A stretch of DNA of 64,000 nt from positions 51,682 to 115,681 of the forward strand of contig JBAQKY010000020.1 in the NCBI GenBank assembly GCA_049301455.1. The letters are read 5' to 3'. The DNA comes from JAUYMM01 sp049301455. Lineage in GTDB: Bacteria > Patescibacteriota > Microgenomatia > UBA8517. The notes beneath the pieces are model-generated. The model saw only the letters and a program-made list of their open reading frames with translations. It made no database searches and had not been told where the DNA came from. The position numbers were made by a program, and so were the translations under genes. Positions 17,208-24,636 of this stretch are shown one piece after another (the first letter of the stretch is position 1; every line of letters begins with the position of its first letter).

Positions 17208-19874
17208 TTAGTTACATTTTGCTGCATTAAACCAGCTCACCGCTGTCTCAACTGTATATAGGTTATTTGGATCGTCGTTTACACAATAGCTAACATAAGC
17301 GGTTTGACTTTGAGCAACGTGATCATCGGTCCAATATGCTGATGAGCATGTTCCTGGCCTTGAATTGTCAAATGTATATTCCCCGCAAGATATAATTCCG
17401 TTTGCATAGGGTGTCGAACTTTGAGAAAGTAAATTCGCTGCAGCAAATGCTGCGTCTAAAAAGTTGCATCTAGAAACTTTGTCTTGTGAATCTCTGGTTG
17501 GATCTAATTTTTGAACCGAGCTCCAAATGTTATCTTCATTGCCTGTATTGGTGTAAAACCAATTCATGAGAAATCCAAATGGTGGCTGCGTTGTTGTAAC
17601 ACTGTTGTCACAGCCTGGCATTGGTTCACCTCCGCATTGTTCTGGAGTGCTCCATTTTCTGACATTTTCATCAGAAAAATCATAGGTTGTTCCTTGGTAA
17701 CCATCTGCGCCTTCGTGCTTCATCGCTGCCCAAATGTTTGCAGCTGGTACATTGTATGCTTTTCCTGCTGTGGCTAATATTCTTTTTGCCAAATCTCCTA
17801 ATTCTGAAGTGCATATTCCACAATCACCTCCACTGCTTTTTTCTAGTTTTTCTTCCCACAGTCCACATTCAATCGGTTCTGTGGGTTTACAATTTCCATT
17901 TGCAATAGGTTCACCCCCATAGCCTTTGGGTCTTAGGGCTGTCTGAATTCCCTTTAAAAAATATTCATAGACAGATCCAACATGTGGGAAGGTCAACTCT
18001 GTTCCAGTGTTTGCACCGTCTGCTGGATACACAACTTCTTTAAAGGTTTGATCACCTCCAGCAGGAGCTTGATTCAGAGGGTTATCAATACTGTATGTTA
18101 CATTTGTAGATGTTGGTATGTCTGCAATACATTCTACCGGTGAACCTTCACCAACTTTAGGAAATATTTTTCTAAACGTACTTCCAGAATCTGCAACAGT
18201 ATCAGCATATATTTCATTAATGTATGGTGTTTGCGTTCCTGTTTTGAATTCAATTCCAACTTCTGCATTACAATCAAGCGATCTTATCCAATATCCACAC
18301 TGGAGATTGTTCTGTTCAGGTGAACCTTTACAATCATCTGTCCACACGTTTTTTTCGTGACATTCAACCTGTGTAATTGTATATTCGGCTCCTTCTACAT
18401 ATAGCTCCTTTTTATCAATTCTATCTCCAGGAAATAGGTTATCCCCTTCGTTTACTCTAACGTTCACACTTGAACAGTCAAGTCCTGCATATGGGTCTCT
18501 ACCCACAGGGTTTTGTTTATCTGGGCTGAGTGTTGTTGGCATAGATGTTGGCAAAGCCAAACTTGTCCCTTTCTTTATTTTCTCAGTCGTTTCTGGCAAC
18601 TTTTCACTTTCGAAACCCGCAGGCCTGTATGTTTGGTTTAAAAGCGCTGATAAGCTTGCTACTTCTTGTGTGTGTGCAAAATAAAGTGGTGCATTCCTAT
18701 ACCCTTTATGTTGTGCTCCTTCAATTTCAGTACCTTGAGAAGGTACATAGTTTGGTCCATCGCCTGTTAGTAAATAATTTTTCCCCTTCTTATCATTATT
18801 ATTTGCAAGTGGTACAAAATTCCACAATTCGGCATATTTATTCTTTATAATATCGATTGAGCCAAAAGGTGTTGGGATTTTAATATCAGCACAAACAAGA
18901 CCGAAGACGGGCAGTATGGCACAGGATTTACCTAGCCATTCGTTGTATGCTTTTTGATAAAGAATTCTACTTTTGAATGGAACCTTTTCTTTAACTGGGG
19001 CATTTGGCGTTTCGTAGTCGTCAACCACTGTCCCGTCGTCCCAAGGAAGTGGGGGTGTTCTTTTGTTCCATGCGTCACCAAATAAATCCATTCCGACACC
19101 AGCTCCGTTAAGTGTTCCTGTAATAATACCTCCCAATAGTCCACCAATAATTGCATCTGGTGCAGAGTTTGTAATTGTTCTAATTTCGCTCAGATCGCTA
19201 CTCCAACTGCTTAATCTTTCGTTATCAACAACTAATTGGTCATGGCTTTCCTTTTCAATAATTGGGCCTGAACCTTGTTCACCTCCGGAGGTTGGTTCTT
19301 CATACTTAGTAACCCTTAACGCACTTTCAACAGACTTGATTCTTTGTGAATCTTGGATTATTGATGGGATTAGTTTTCTAACAGGACCAGAAAAATCAAC
19401 AACCTGACTGTTGGTTGGCTCTTCGTTTTCTCTTTTGTCTATAACTCCATTTAAATACCAACTTGCATATTCATTGACTTTTTGTGCATCGTCAAAATTG
19501 TCTTCTGTATTTCCTAGTATTGGAAATTCAGATTGATCTAGGGTTATATTTAAGTTGTGAGGTTCAACCTTATAATTTAAGTTACATGTCCATTTGCAAT
19601 CTTCGCAACCTTGTTTTTGTGGTCTACATTCGCTTTCCATGTCAAAGTCTTCAAAGATAATTAATTTATTACTGCAGAAAAGTGCAGGCGGGGGTGTCCC
19701 CCCACAAGGTGACGCTTGGTAGGGTCTTAGTGAATGAAATTCATTGTCTCGAGTTTCACTGCAAGAGAGAAGAAGTTCAGGAATTGGTTCTTGCGATTTT
19801 ATAATACTGACGCTAGACGAATAATAGCTGATAAATATAAACAGAAAAACAACAAATTTAGACAGCCTTTGCAT
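17208..19874 (-). CDS. Large cysteine-rich secreted protein, possible lysozyme-like C-terminus
   Basis: An 888-residue exported protein: signal peptide at 1-28 (MQRLSKFVVFLFIFISYYS), then a cysteine-rich mature chain with many C-x-C and paired cysteines and a Gly/Ala segment around 230-250 that may be a membrane hairpin (IIGGLLGGIITGTLNGAG). From about residue 690, CGICTSELGDLAKRIL, PAANIWAAMKHEGADGYQG and PFGFLMNWF resemble a goose-type lysozyme or transglycosylase fold with E in KHEGA as candidate catalytic residue; this is a weak match. Its location beside the SpoIID-like and pilin genes suggests a cell-surface or pilus-passage role. Its many cysteines fit the DsbB/thioredoxin genes at 21362-22275. 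Confidence 0.8.
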   Translation of the reverse strand: MQRLSKFVVFLFIFISYYSSSVSIIKSQEPIPELLLSCSETRDNEFHSLRPYQASPCGGTPPPALFCSNKLIIFEDFDMESECRPQKQGCEDCKWTCNLNYKVEPHNLNITLDQSEFPILGNTEDNFDDAQKVNEYASWYLNGVIDKRENEEPTNSQVVDFSGPVRKLIPSIIQDSQRIKSVESALRVTKYEEPTSGGEQGSGPIIEKESHDQLVVDNERLSSWSSDLSEIRTITNSAPDAIIGGLLGGIITGTLNGAGVGMDLFGDAWNKRTPPLPWDDGTVVDDYETPNAPVKEKVPFKSRILYQKAYNEWLGKSCAILPVFGLVCADIKIPTPFGSIDIIKNKYAELWNFVPLANNNDKKGKNYLLTGDGPNYVPSQGTEIEGAQHKGYRNAPLYFAHTQEVASLSALLNQTYRPAGFESEKLPETTEKIKKGTSLALPTSMPTTLSPDKQNPVGRDPYAGLDCSSVNVRVNEGDNLFPGDRIDKKELYVEGAEYTITQVECHEKNVWTDDCKGSPEQNNLQCGYWIRSLDCNAEVGIEFKTGTQTPYINEIYADTVADSGSTFRKIFPKVGEGSPVECIADIPTSTNVTYSIDNPLNQAPAGGDQTFKEVVYPADGANTGTELTFPHVGSVYEYFLKGIQTALRPKGYGGEPIANGNCKPTEPIECGLWEEKLEKSSGGDCGICTSELGDLAKRILATAGKAYNVPAANIWAAMKHEGADGYQGTTYDFSDENVRKWSTPEQCGGEPMPGCDNSVTTTQPPFGFLMNWFYTNTGNEDNIWSSVQKLDPTRDSQDKVSRCNFLDAAFAAANLLSQSSTPYANGIISCGEYTFDNSRPGTCSSAYWTDDHVAQSQTAYVSYCVNDDPNNLYTVETAVSWFNAAKCN

Positions 19875-19910
19875 TTGAAGTAATTATATCAGAATTCAAA
19901 GCGTCTAACG

Positions 19911-19936
19911 AAGCTCTTGCAATCTAGCAAGAGCTT
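19911..19936 (-). terminator. Perfect hairpin downstream of tmRNA
   Basis: AAGCTCTTGC (19911-19920), a 6-nt loop, and GCAAGAGCTT (19927-19936) form a perfect 10-bp stem starting 4 nt beyond the mature tmRNA 3' end. No U tract follows on the minus strand, so it may be a processing or stabilising hairpin or a poor terminator rather than a canonical intrinsic terminator. Confidence 0.55.
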
Positions 19937-19940
19937 AATG

Positions 19941-20321
19941 TGGAGATGGTGGGAATCGAACCCACATCCGAAAAACTTCAAACAAAACTTCTACAAGCTT
20001 ATTTAGTTAATAAAATTTCCTTTTAACTTATCCAACTAACAGGAGTATAAAAGTAAGATTTAATTATCTTTTGTAAAATCCCTCTAAATCAAGAGGAAAA
20101 TTACAGCATCTCGAATTGGTTTACACCCAGTCGGTCCGATCGAGAATCAGACTTCAGGACGCTATGTTTAGACAAATGCAGGTTGAGGTGCAAATGCGTA
20201 ATTAAACATAGAAGCATAGTTTTTAAGCTTTGCTTTTAGTTTTTGATATCTTTTGACAAGTGTTTATCAAACTTGGCTTGCTGTTTTGTAAAAGAGCTAT
20301 CCGTCGAAACCGGTCATCCCC
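19941..20321 (-). ncRNA. ssrA: tmRNA (transfer-messenger RNA)
   Basis: This 381-nt RNA rescues stalled ribosomes together with SmpB, which is encoded just upstream on the same strand. The 5' end reads GGGGATGACCGGTTTCGACGG, with the universal GGUUUCGAC. The 3' end has a T arm (GGTTCGATTCCCACC) and CATCTCCA, which pairs with GGGGATG as the acceptor stem; the terminal CCA is not encoded. A candidate tag frame begins at GCA (20231-20233) and ends at TAA (20168-20170): 21 residues beginning AKLKNYAS and ending APQPAFV. CTATGTTTA and TAAACATAG around the stop form the usual helix 5. The resume codon is inferred, not proven. Confidence 0.95.
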
Positions 20322-20330
20322 ATTTAATTG

Positions 20331-20765
20331 TTAATCTTTGCCTCTCAGTTCTCGATCAATATCTCGCTGAACATCATGTTTTTTAATACTTTCCTTCTTG
20401 TCAAACTTTCTTTTAGGCACGCCCAACACAAGTTCAAGTTTGATTCGAGAGTCTGTATTATACATCGAAACAGGCACAATTTGCAACTTTTTCTGCTTCA
20501 TTTTGGTGGATAATGAAACTATCTGATTTTTATGTAAAAGTAACTTTCTCATTCTTGTTGGCTCATATCCTTTGATATCTCCTGCAGGTATGTTTGCGTT
20601 AATTAAAAAAGCTTCGCCATCCATTATTCTGACATGGGATTGTGAGATATCGACTCTACCATCTCTAAAAGATTTAGCCTCAATTCCTTTTAAGACAACA
20701 CCGGCCTCTACCTTTTCAGGAGTTAATTCATATTCAAAACTTGCCTTTTTGTTAAGTACTTGCAT
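20331..20765 (-). CDS. smpB: SsrA-binding protein SmpB
   Basis: 144 residues from the ATG at 20765 (MQVLNKKASFEYEL); a longer in-frame start would run back across comF. It shows the SmpB features: the N-terminal beta-barrel entry ending GVVLKGIEAKSFRDGRVDIS, the GEAFLINANI motif, RMRKLLLHKNQI, and a basic C-terminal tail (KRKFDKKESIKKHDVQRD) that binds the decoding centre. It binds tmRNA, encoded 9 nt downstream, so the two are probably co-expressed. TATAAT (plus 20773-20778) ends 7 nt before the start. Confidence 0.97.
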   Translation of the reverse strand: MQVLNKKASFEYELTPEKVEAGVVLKGIEAKSFRDGRVDISQSHVRIMDGEAFLINANIPAGDIKGYEPTRMRKLLLHKNQIVSLSTKMKQKKLQIVPVSMYNTDSRIKLELVLGVPKRKFDKKESIKKHDVQRDIDRELRGKD

Positions 20766-20782
20766 ATGATGAATTATACAGC
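20766..20782. promoter_or_regulatory. 17-bp divergent start region, smpB / comF
   Basis: The smpB and comF start codons lie only 17 bp apart. The minus-strand TATAAT (plus 20773-20778) sits 7 nt before smpB. The overlapping plus-strand TTATAC is only a few bases before the comF ATG, so the real comF start may lie slightly downstream or its promoter further upstream. Confidence 0.5.
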
Positions 20783-21379
20783 ATGAACATCTTTGATTTA
20801 CTTTTTCCAAAAAAATGTCTTGAGTGTGGAATAGGTGACAGATATATTTGTAGTGATTGTATTTCACAAGTTTTAGATGGAACGTTTGATGAAAATAACT
20901 TTGCAGTTTTTAAATATAGGGGAGTAATCAGAAAGGTAATTGTTTCTTTAAAATATAAATTTGCATATGATGTTTGCGATGAATTGATTGAGGCCTGTGT
21001 TAATCGTTTGAAATCCTCAAAATTGCGAAATGTTATACTTGTTCCAATTCCACTTTTCTGGCAAAGGGAAAACTTTCGTGGCTTTAATCAAGCAGAAATA
21101 CTTGGTCAAAAACTTGCAGAAAAGATGAGATGGAAATTTATAACGGATTTACTAATTAGAAACAAAAACACACACCCACAAGTTGGTTTAAAAGGCCTTG
21201 AACGTCACCAAAATTTATCTGATGCATTCAGCGTTAATCCAGATTGTGTACTAGGTACTAAGTACTCTGTTCTCATATTCGACGATGTATACACCACAGG
21301 TTCTACAATAAAAGAAGCTAAAAAAGTATTAGAAATGGCTGGGTTTAAAAATATTTATAGTTTAACGATTGCTCGTTGA
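20783..21379 (+). CDS. comF: ComF-family phosphoribosyltransferase-like protein
   Basis: A 198-residue protein with the ComF layout: an N-terminal zinc finger (CLECG, CSDC, residues 12-30) and a C-terminal PRTase fold with the PRPP loop VLIFDDVYTTGST at about 162-174, plus the family signature NFRGFNQAEILGQ. ComF is needed for DNA uptake during natural transformation, probably as a cytoplasmic factor. The nearby VirB4/pilin locus makes DNA uptake a reasonable hypothesis. The 3' end overlaps the convergent dsbB-like gene by 18 nt. Confidence 0.95.
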   Translation: MNIFDLLFPKKCLECGIGDRYICSDCISQVLDGTFDENNFAVFKYRGVIRKVIVSLKYKFAYDVCDELIEACVNRLKSSKLRNVILVPIPLFWQRENFRGFNQAEILGQKLAEKMRWKFITDLLIRNKNTHPQVGLKGLERHQNLSDAFSVNPDCVLGTKYSVLIFDDVYTTGSTIKEAKKVLEMAGFKNIYSLTIAR

Positions 21380-21886
21380 ATATCTTTTTGAAATTATTTG
21401 AAGCACAACAATTAAAAGAAATGCAGTAAATGACATTAGAGGAATTGTAATGTATCCGAAGGTCATTACAAAAACTTTAGCGCATCCTACTGAATAACCT
21501 GTAGCAACACAAGTTGATGGTAACCATCCTAATTGTGTCAAATAATGATACCCTGCAAGTAATGTCCCCATAATCGATATTGGTAAAACATATCTTGAAA
21601 CATGTTTATCCTTAATTCTGATGGATATATACATAATTATGACTAACGGATACATTAAAATTCTTTGGAACCAACAATACTTGCATGGTTCAAAGCCTGC
21701 AATTTCAGAATAATAAAGACTACCAAGTGTGGCAACTAGAGCCATGACGAAAGTATATTTGTCTGCAATTTTAGCAAACACTTTAAGTGTTTTTGATTTT
21801 CTTTTCTTGTCTGTTATCAACAGAAAGACTAGAAATAAAATTTCAATTTGAGCAAAGACTGTTAATGCTGATAAAATTTGTGTCAT
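21362..21886 (-). CDS. DsbB/BdbC-like disulfide oxidoreductase
   Basis: A 174-residue four-helix membrane protein. It has the first-loop pair CKYCWFQRILMYP and a second cysteine pair around STCVATGYSVGC, both typical of BdbC/DsbB proteins that pass electrons from thiol oxidases to quinone. It lies 8 nt downstream of a membrane-anchored thioredoxin-fold gene, so the two form a disulfide-forming pair. Likely substrates are the cysteine-rich exported proteins at 12668-13141 and 17208-19874 (inference). Confidence 0.93.
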   Translation of the reverse strand: MTQILSALTVFAQIEILFLVFLLITDKKRKSKTLKVFAKIADKYTFVMALVATLGSLYYSEIAGFEPCKYCWFQRILMYPLVIIMYISIRIKDKHVSRYVLPISIMGTLLAGYHYLTQLGWLPSTCVATGYSVGCAKVFVMTFGYITIPLMSFTAFLLIVVLQIISKRYSTSNR

Positions 21887-21894
21887 TATTATGT

Positions 21895-22275
21895 TTAAGG
21901 TAGTTGGCAGGTTGTCTTTTCTGCAAGTTTTTCTAAGGTCAGTTGACCATTTTCTTTTGATCCGTCGCTAAAGACCCAAGTAGGGTAGCTTTCAATTCCT
22001 GCTTCAGTACAAACTGCAAGCTGGCTATTTCCATCTGGAGTTGAGCATTCAATATATGGCAAATTCTTGGCAGATTTTCCAAAGATATCTTTTTGACTTC
22101 TGCAGTGTGGGCACCAGAATGCGCCATAGAATTTTGCACCTTTTTCACCCAAACAACTTGCAAAACTATCATATTTGCTTGGTTGATTACTACTTTTAAC
22201 AAGAAAAACTGAAGCTAAAATTATGAGAATGCTTGAAGCGGTAATAATTATCAATGTCTTTTTATTCAAAGGCAT
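21895..22275 (-). CDS. Membrane-anchored thioredoxin-fold protein (DsbA-like role)
   Basis: A 126-residue protein with an N-terminal membrane anchor (about 8-25) and a thioredoxin-like domain with active site FWCPHCRSQ and cis-proline region ESYPTWVF. The CPHC motif is that of oxidising DsbA proteins. It is shorter than classical DsbA and lacks the helical insertion, like the thioredoxin domains found with VKOR. It is in an operon with the dsbB-like gene directly downstream. Confidence 0.92.
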   Translation of the reverse strand: MPLNKKTLIIITASSILIILASVFLVKSSNQPSKYDSFASCLGEKGAKFYGAFWCPHCRSQKDIFGKSAKNLPYIECSTPDGNSQLAVCTEAGIESYPTWVFSDGSKENGQLTLEKLAEKTTCQLP

Positions 22276-22308
22276 GAATTATTGTAACACAACGATATAA
22301 TTGTTGTG

Positions 22309-22390
22309 CGGAAGATACAGGGGTCGAACCTGTTAGGGATTGCTCCCACGGGTTTTCAAGACCCGCGCATTACCGTCCTGCCCATCTTCC
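22309..22390 (-). tRNA. tRNA-Ser(UGA)
   Basis: An 82-nt class II tRNA. Acceptor GGAAGAT pairs with ATCTTCC, discriminator G; anticodon stem-loop CGGGT-CTTGAAA-ACCCG gives anticodon TGA; the variable arm GGGAGCAATCCC is long; the T arm contains GGTTCGACCCC. No CCA is encoded. It is one of four serine tRNAs within 2.3 kb. Confidence 0.97.
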
Positions 22391-22452
22391 AGAACTTGAG
22401 TATTATAGCATCCATGATGTTGGATCTCATAGCATCACATAGGCTGCAAATG

Positions 22453-22538
22453 CGGAGAGTACAGGAGTCGAACCTGTCGGACGCAATTAAGCGTCAAAGT
22501 TTAGCAAACTTTTCCCTGAACCGTTCGGGATACCCTCC
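22453..22538 (-). tRNA. tRNA-Ser(GCU)
   Basis: An 86-nt class II tRNA. Acceptor GGAGGGT pairs with ACTCTCC (one G-T pair), discriminator G; anticodon stem-loop AAAGT-TTGCTAA-ACTTT gives GCT; long variable arm GACGCTTAATTGCGTC; T arm AGGTTCGACTCCT. No CCA is encoded. Its first 52 nt overlap the 3' end of a LAGLIDADG endonuclease ORF on the same strand. Confidence 0.97.
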
Positions 22539-23155
22539 ATAAATTTAAGTAATTTTTCATTACTAGATCCTATTCTGTCCAAATATTTTATTACTTCATT
22601 GGAATTATACAGCCAAACACGTCTTTTTTCTAAACGAGAATACATTTTGGGGTGCAGTCCGTCATCAACTAAAGTATTGTAAACAAAGTCGGCAAGTGGA
22701 ATCGAATGATTTGTAAATATTAACTTTTTATATTTATATCTTTTTCCATTGACGTTATATTTGTGTATTGAGATACATCCATCAGTATCAACTAACCCTC
22801 TGCAACATAATTTTGAGTACCTTTTATTTGTTATTATCCATTTTAGTACCGACACTTGTTGTCTGACCTTATCTCCAATTTTTAGACCATTCTTAACAAG
22901 AATCTTAACGAGGTTAAGACTGTTACTGTAAATACAATAAGCATTGCAATCATTTTTCTTGAATATGCTAGGTTTATAACCAAAAATTCGTTCAAACAAA
23001 TTCATAACATAACTAGCATATCCCTTGTCGACAAGACTACTTAGAGTTATTTGTATCTGTTCATTTCCTATGTGACCGTCACCAAGCATAATACCTATAA
23101 ATTCAGCAAAATCTCCTGAGTGGTTTGGAGTTTTTATTAATCGAATATTTGCCAC
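22487..23155 (-). CDS. LAGLIDADG homing endonuclease-like protein overlapping tRNA-Ser
   Basis: A 222-residue protein with two LAGLIDADG-type helices: FIGIMLGDGHIG (about 20-31) and CCRGLVDTDGCISI (about 117-130), each with the acidic residue needed for metal-dependent DNA cleavage. This gives a single-chain, two-motif enzyme. The start is a GTG at 23155, with TTAGTA 7 nt upstream. The last codons (EGIPNGSGKSLLNFDA) are read from the first 52 nt of tRNA-Ser(GCU), so the gene ends inside the tRNA. The tRNA is intact, so this is a free-standing ORF fused to the tRNA 5' side and not an intron ORF. The natural target may be a tRNA-Ser gene (inference). Confidence 0.9.
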   Translation of the reverse strand: MANIRLIKTPNHSGDFAEFIGIMLGDGHIGNEQIQITLSSLVDKGYASYVMNLFERIFGYKPSIFKKNDCNAYCIYSNSLNLVKILVKNGLKIGDKVRQQVSVLKWIITNKRYSKLCCRGLVDTDGCISIHKYNVNGKRYKYKKLIFTNHSIPLADFVYNTLVDDGLHPKMYSRLEKRRVWLYNSNEVIKYLDRIGSSNEKLLKFMEGIPNGSGKSLLNFDA

Positions 23156-23232
23156 TATCTAATACTAACCAAACCCGAAGATATTGTCAATAATTAATGT
23201 ACAGTTAGTATAAATAAGGTATACTAAATTAT

Positions 23233-23754
23233 ATGGATTCTGCCAGTCAGCAAAATAATCAAGAAAGCACATTTAAACCTGAATTTGAAAAAGATTTAAT
23301 TACTTGGGTTGCTCCTGCAAGACCTTTTAAAAGAAGGGATAAACAGTTTTATTTAACTACTGTTTCAATTGCAGGTATAGTCTGTTTAATTTTGTTTTTG
23401 GCTGAGGGTGCCATGCCTGTAATCTTAATTATCTCTCTCATCTTTTTGTATTATGTAATGTCTACGGTAGAACCTGAAAACATAGAATATAAAATAACAA
23501 ACAAGGGTATAAAAATAATAGGGAATAGAACAGGTTGGGAGAATCTTGGTAGGTTCTGGTTTGGAAAAAGACATGATAGTGATCTTCTAGTTTTAGAAAC
23601 TAACTTTTTACCAAACAGAATGGAACTTGTTATCAAACCTGAAATTAAAGATGAAATTAAAAAAACTTTAACAGAATATTTAGTATATGAAGAAGTTTCA
23701 CCTTCAAATTTAGATAAAGCAATAGATTGGTTTAGCAAGAAACTCCCCAATTAA
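23233..23754 (+). CDS. Conserved-type small membrane protein, function unknown
   Basis: A 173-residue protein: a polar N-terminus (1-40), two membrane helices (about 44-60 and 62-80) and a C-terminal soluble part with beta-strand character (IEYKITNKGIKIIGNRTGW). It resembles small two-helix PH-like membrane proteins of CPR genomes but has no clear motif. TATACT at 23220-23225 ends 7 nt before the ATG. Confidence 0.8.
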   Translation: MDSASQQNNQESTFKPEFEKDLITWVAPARPFKRRDKQFYLTTVSIAGIVCLILFLAEGAMPVILIISLIFLYYVMSTVEPENIEYKITNKGIKIIGNRTGWENLGRFWFGKRHDSDLLVLETNFLPNRMELVIKPEIKDEIKKTLTEYLVYEEVSPSNLDKAIDWFSKKLPN

Positions 23755-23771
23755 AGTATAATACCTATAAC

Positions 23772-23843
23772 GTCCCCGTAGTTTAATGGATAAAACACGA
23801 GATTGCGGATCCCGGGCTATAGGTTCGATTCCTATCGGGGACA
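23772..23843 (+). tRNA. tRNA-Arg(GCG)
   Basis: A 72-nt tRNA. Acceptor GTCCCCG pairs with CGGGGAC, discriminator A. The anticodon stem-loop CGAGA-TTGCGGA-TCCCG gives anticodon GCG, with one A-C mismatch in the stem; T arm ATAGG-TTCGATT-CCTAT. No CCA is encoded. A GCG anticodon reads CGC and CGU without inosine. Confidence 0.95.
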
Positions 23844-23860
23844 CAAGAGAGTTATTATTC

Positions 23861-23945
23861 GGAGGGTTCGCATAGCGGCCTATTGCACGAGTTTCGAAAA
23901 CTCGAGGGAGCAATCCCTTCGCAGGTTCAAATCCTGCACCCTCCG
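23861..23945 (+). tRNA. tRNA-Ser(CGA)
   Basis: An 85-nt class II tRNA. Acceptor GGAGGGT pairs with ACCCTCC, discriminator G; anticodon stem-loop CGAGT-TTCGAAA-ACTCG gives CGA; long variable arm GGGAGCAATCCC; T arm AGGTTCAAATCCT. No CCA is encoded. It lies 17 nt after tRNA-Arg, probably on the same transcript. Confidence 0.97.
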
Positions 23946-24009
23946 CAAAATAAAGATATTCCTTTAGAATATGAGATTGGTGATTTTAATGATATAATAC
24001 CCACAATAT

Positions 24010-24456
24010 ATGAAAAATAATAATGAAGTGATGGTTGGTGGGGCAGTAGTTTTTAAAGAGGGAAAAGCTAAAAAACTTTTTTTACTTTCTAAAAATAATG
24101 AAGGTAATTGGGAAATTTTAAAAACTACAGTTAGAAGAGGTGAATCTTCTGTTAGGTCAGTAATTAGATATACATCAGAGCAGGGCAATATGAATGCTCG
24201 TGTACTAGATGAAGTTGGACGTGCTTCTGGAACTGCAACAATTAATTCAAGAACTGTAACTCAAAAGTTTATTTATTATTTAATGTATTTTAAGGCAGGA
24301 GCAGAAGTTATGGGTTTGGGAGAAGTTGCTTGGTTTGATAAGGAACAATCAATGAAAAAAATTACTTTAAAAAGAGAGAAAGATATTCTAAAAGAAGCTA
24401 ATTCAATGATTAAAGAGTGGGAAAAAACTCACAAGAAAAAGAAATCTTCTGCTTAA
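24010..24456 (+). CDS. Nudix-fold protein with degenerate Nudix box
   Basis: A 148-residue protein with the strand order of Nudix proteins (VMVGGAVVFKEGK at the start). The Nudix box region reads KTTVRRGESSVRSVIRYTSEQGN: the G-x5-E start is recognisable but the REUxEE metal-binding helix is replaced by R-Y-T-S-E. It is therefore probably not a hydrolase of the usual type. It has a lysine-rich C-terminus (EKTHKKKKSSA). TATAAT at 23993-23998 precedes the ATG by 11 nt. Confidence 0.8.
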   Translation: MKNNNEVMVGGAVVFKEGKAKKLFLLSKNNEGNWEILKTTVRRGESSVRSVIRYTSEQGNMNARVLDEVGRASGTATINSRTVTQKFIYYLMYFKAGAEVMGLGEVAWFDKEQSMKKITLKREKDILKEANSMIKEWEKTHKKKKSSA

Positions 24457-24511
24457 AAATACATTAGTTGATATAAGATTCAGCATCTATCGATGTTATA
24501 ATACCCATATT

Positions 24512-24602
24512 GGAGAAGTCGCATAGTTGGTCTAGTGCGCTCGCTTGGAAAGCGGGTATAGCCGTAAGGTTATCGAGAGTTCGAATCTCTCCTTCTCCGC
24601 CA
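24512..24602 (+). tRNA. tRNA-Ser(GGA)
   Basis: A 91-nt class II tRNA including an encoded CCA (24600-24602), the only CCA-encoding tRNA in the window. Acceptor GGAGAAG pairs with CTTCTCC, discriminator G; anticodon stem-loop CTCGC-TTGGAAA-GCGGG gives GGA; long variable arm; T arm GAGTTCGAATCTC. A TATAAT at 24497-24502 ends 9 nt before its 5' end. Confidence 0.97.
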
Positions 24603-24630
24603 GCAACGTATTAGATTTAGCATTGGATGC

Positions 24631-24636
24631 TATAAT
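24631..24636 (+). promoter_or_regulatory. -10 element deciding the dnaG start
   Basis: TATAAT at 24631-24636 followed by 7 nt and the ATG at 24644. It lies just after tRNA-Ser(GGA), so dnaG has its own promoter, and the frame extending back through the tRNA is not the true N-terminus. Confidence 0.65.

Noticed and set aside
17198..17215. GTAAC/GTTAC inverted repeat as a terminator between convergent genes
   Set aside because: The stem is only five base pairs and overlaps the stop codon region of the 888-residue gene; too weak to call.
22306..22542. Plus-strand open frame across both minus-strand serine tRNAs
   Set aside because: The stretch is occupied by two complete tRNA genes; a protein here is not supported.
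22487..23155. The LAGLIDADG ORF as an intron-encoded endonuclease in a tRNA
   Set aside because: The downstream tRNA-Ser(GCU) is intact without any intron and no second tRNA half was found upstream of the ORF; it is a free-standing gene overlapping the tRNA.
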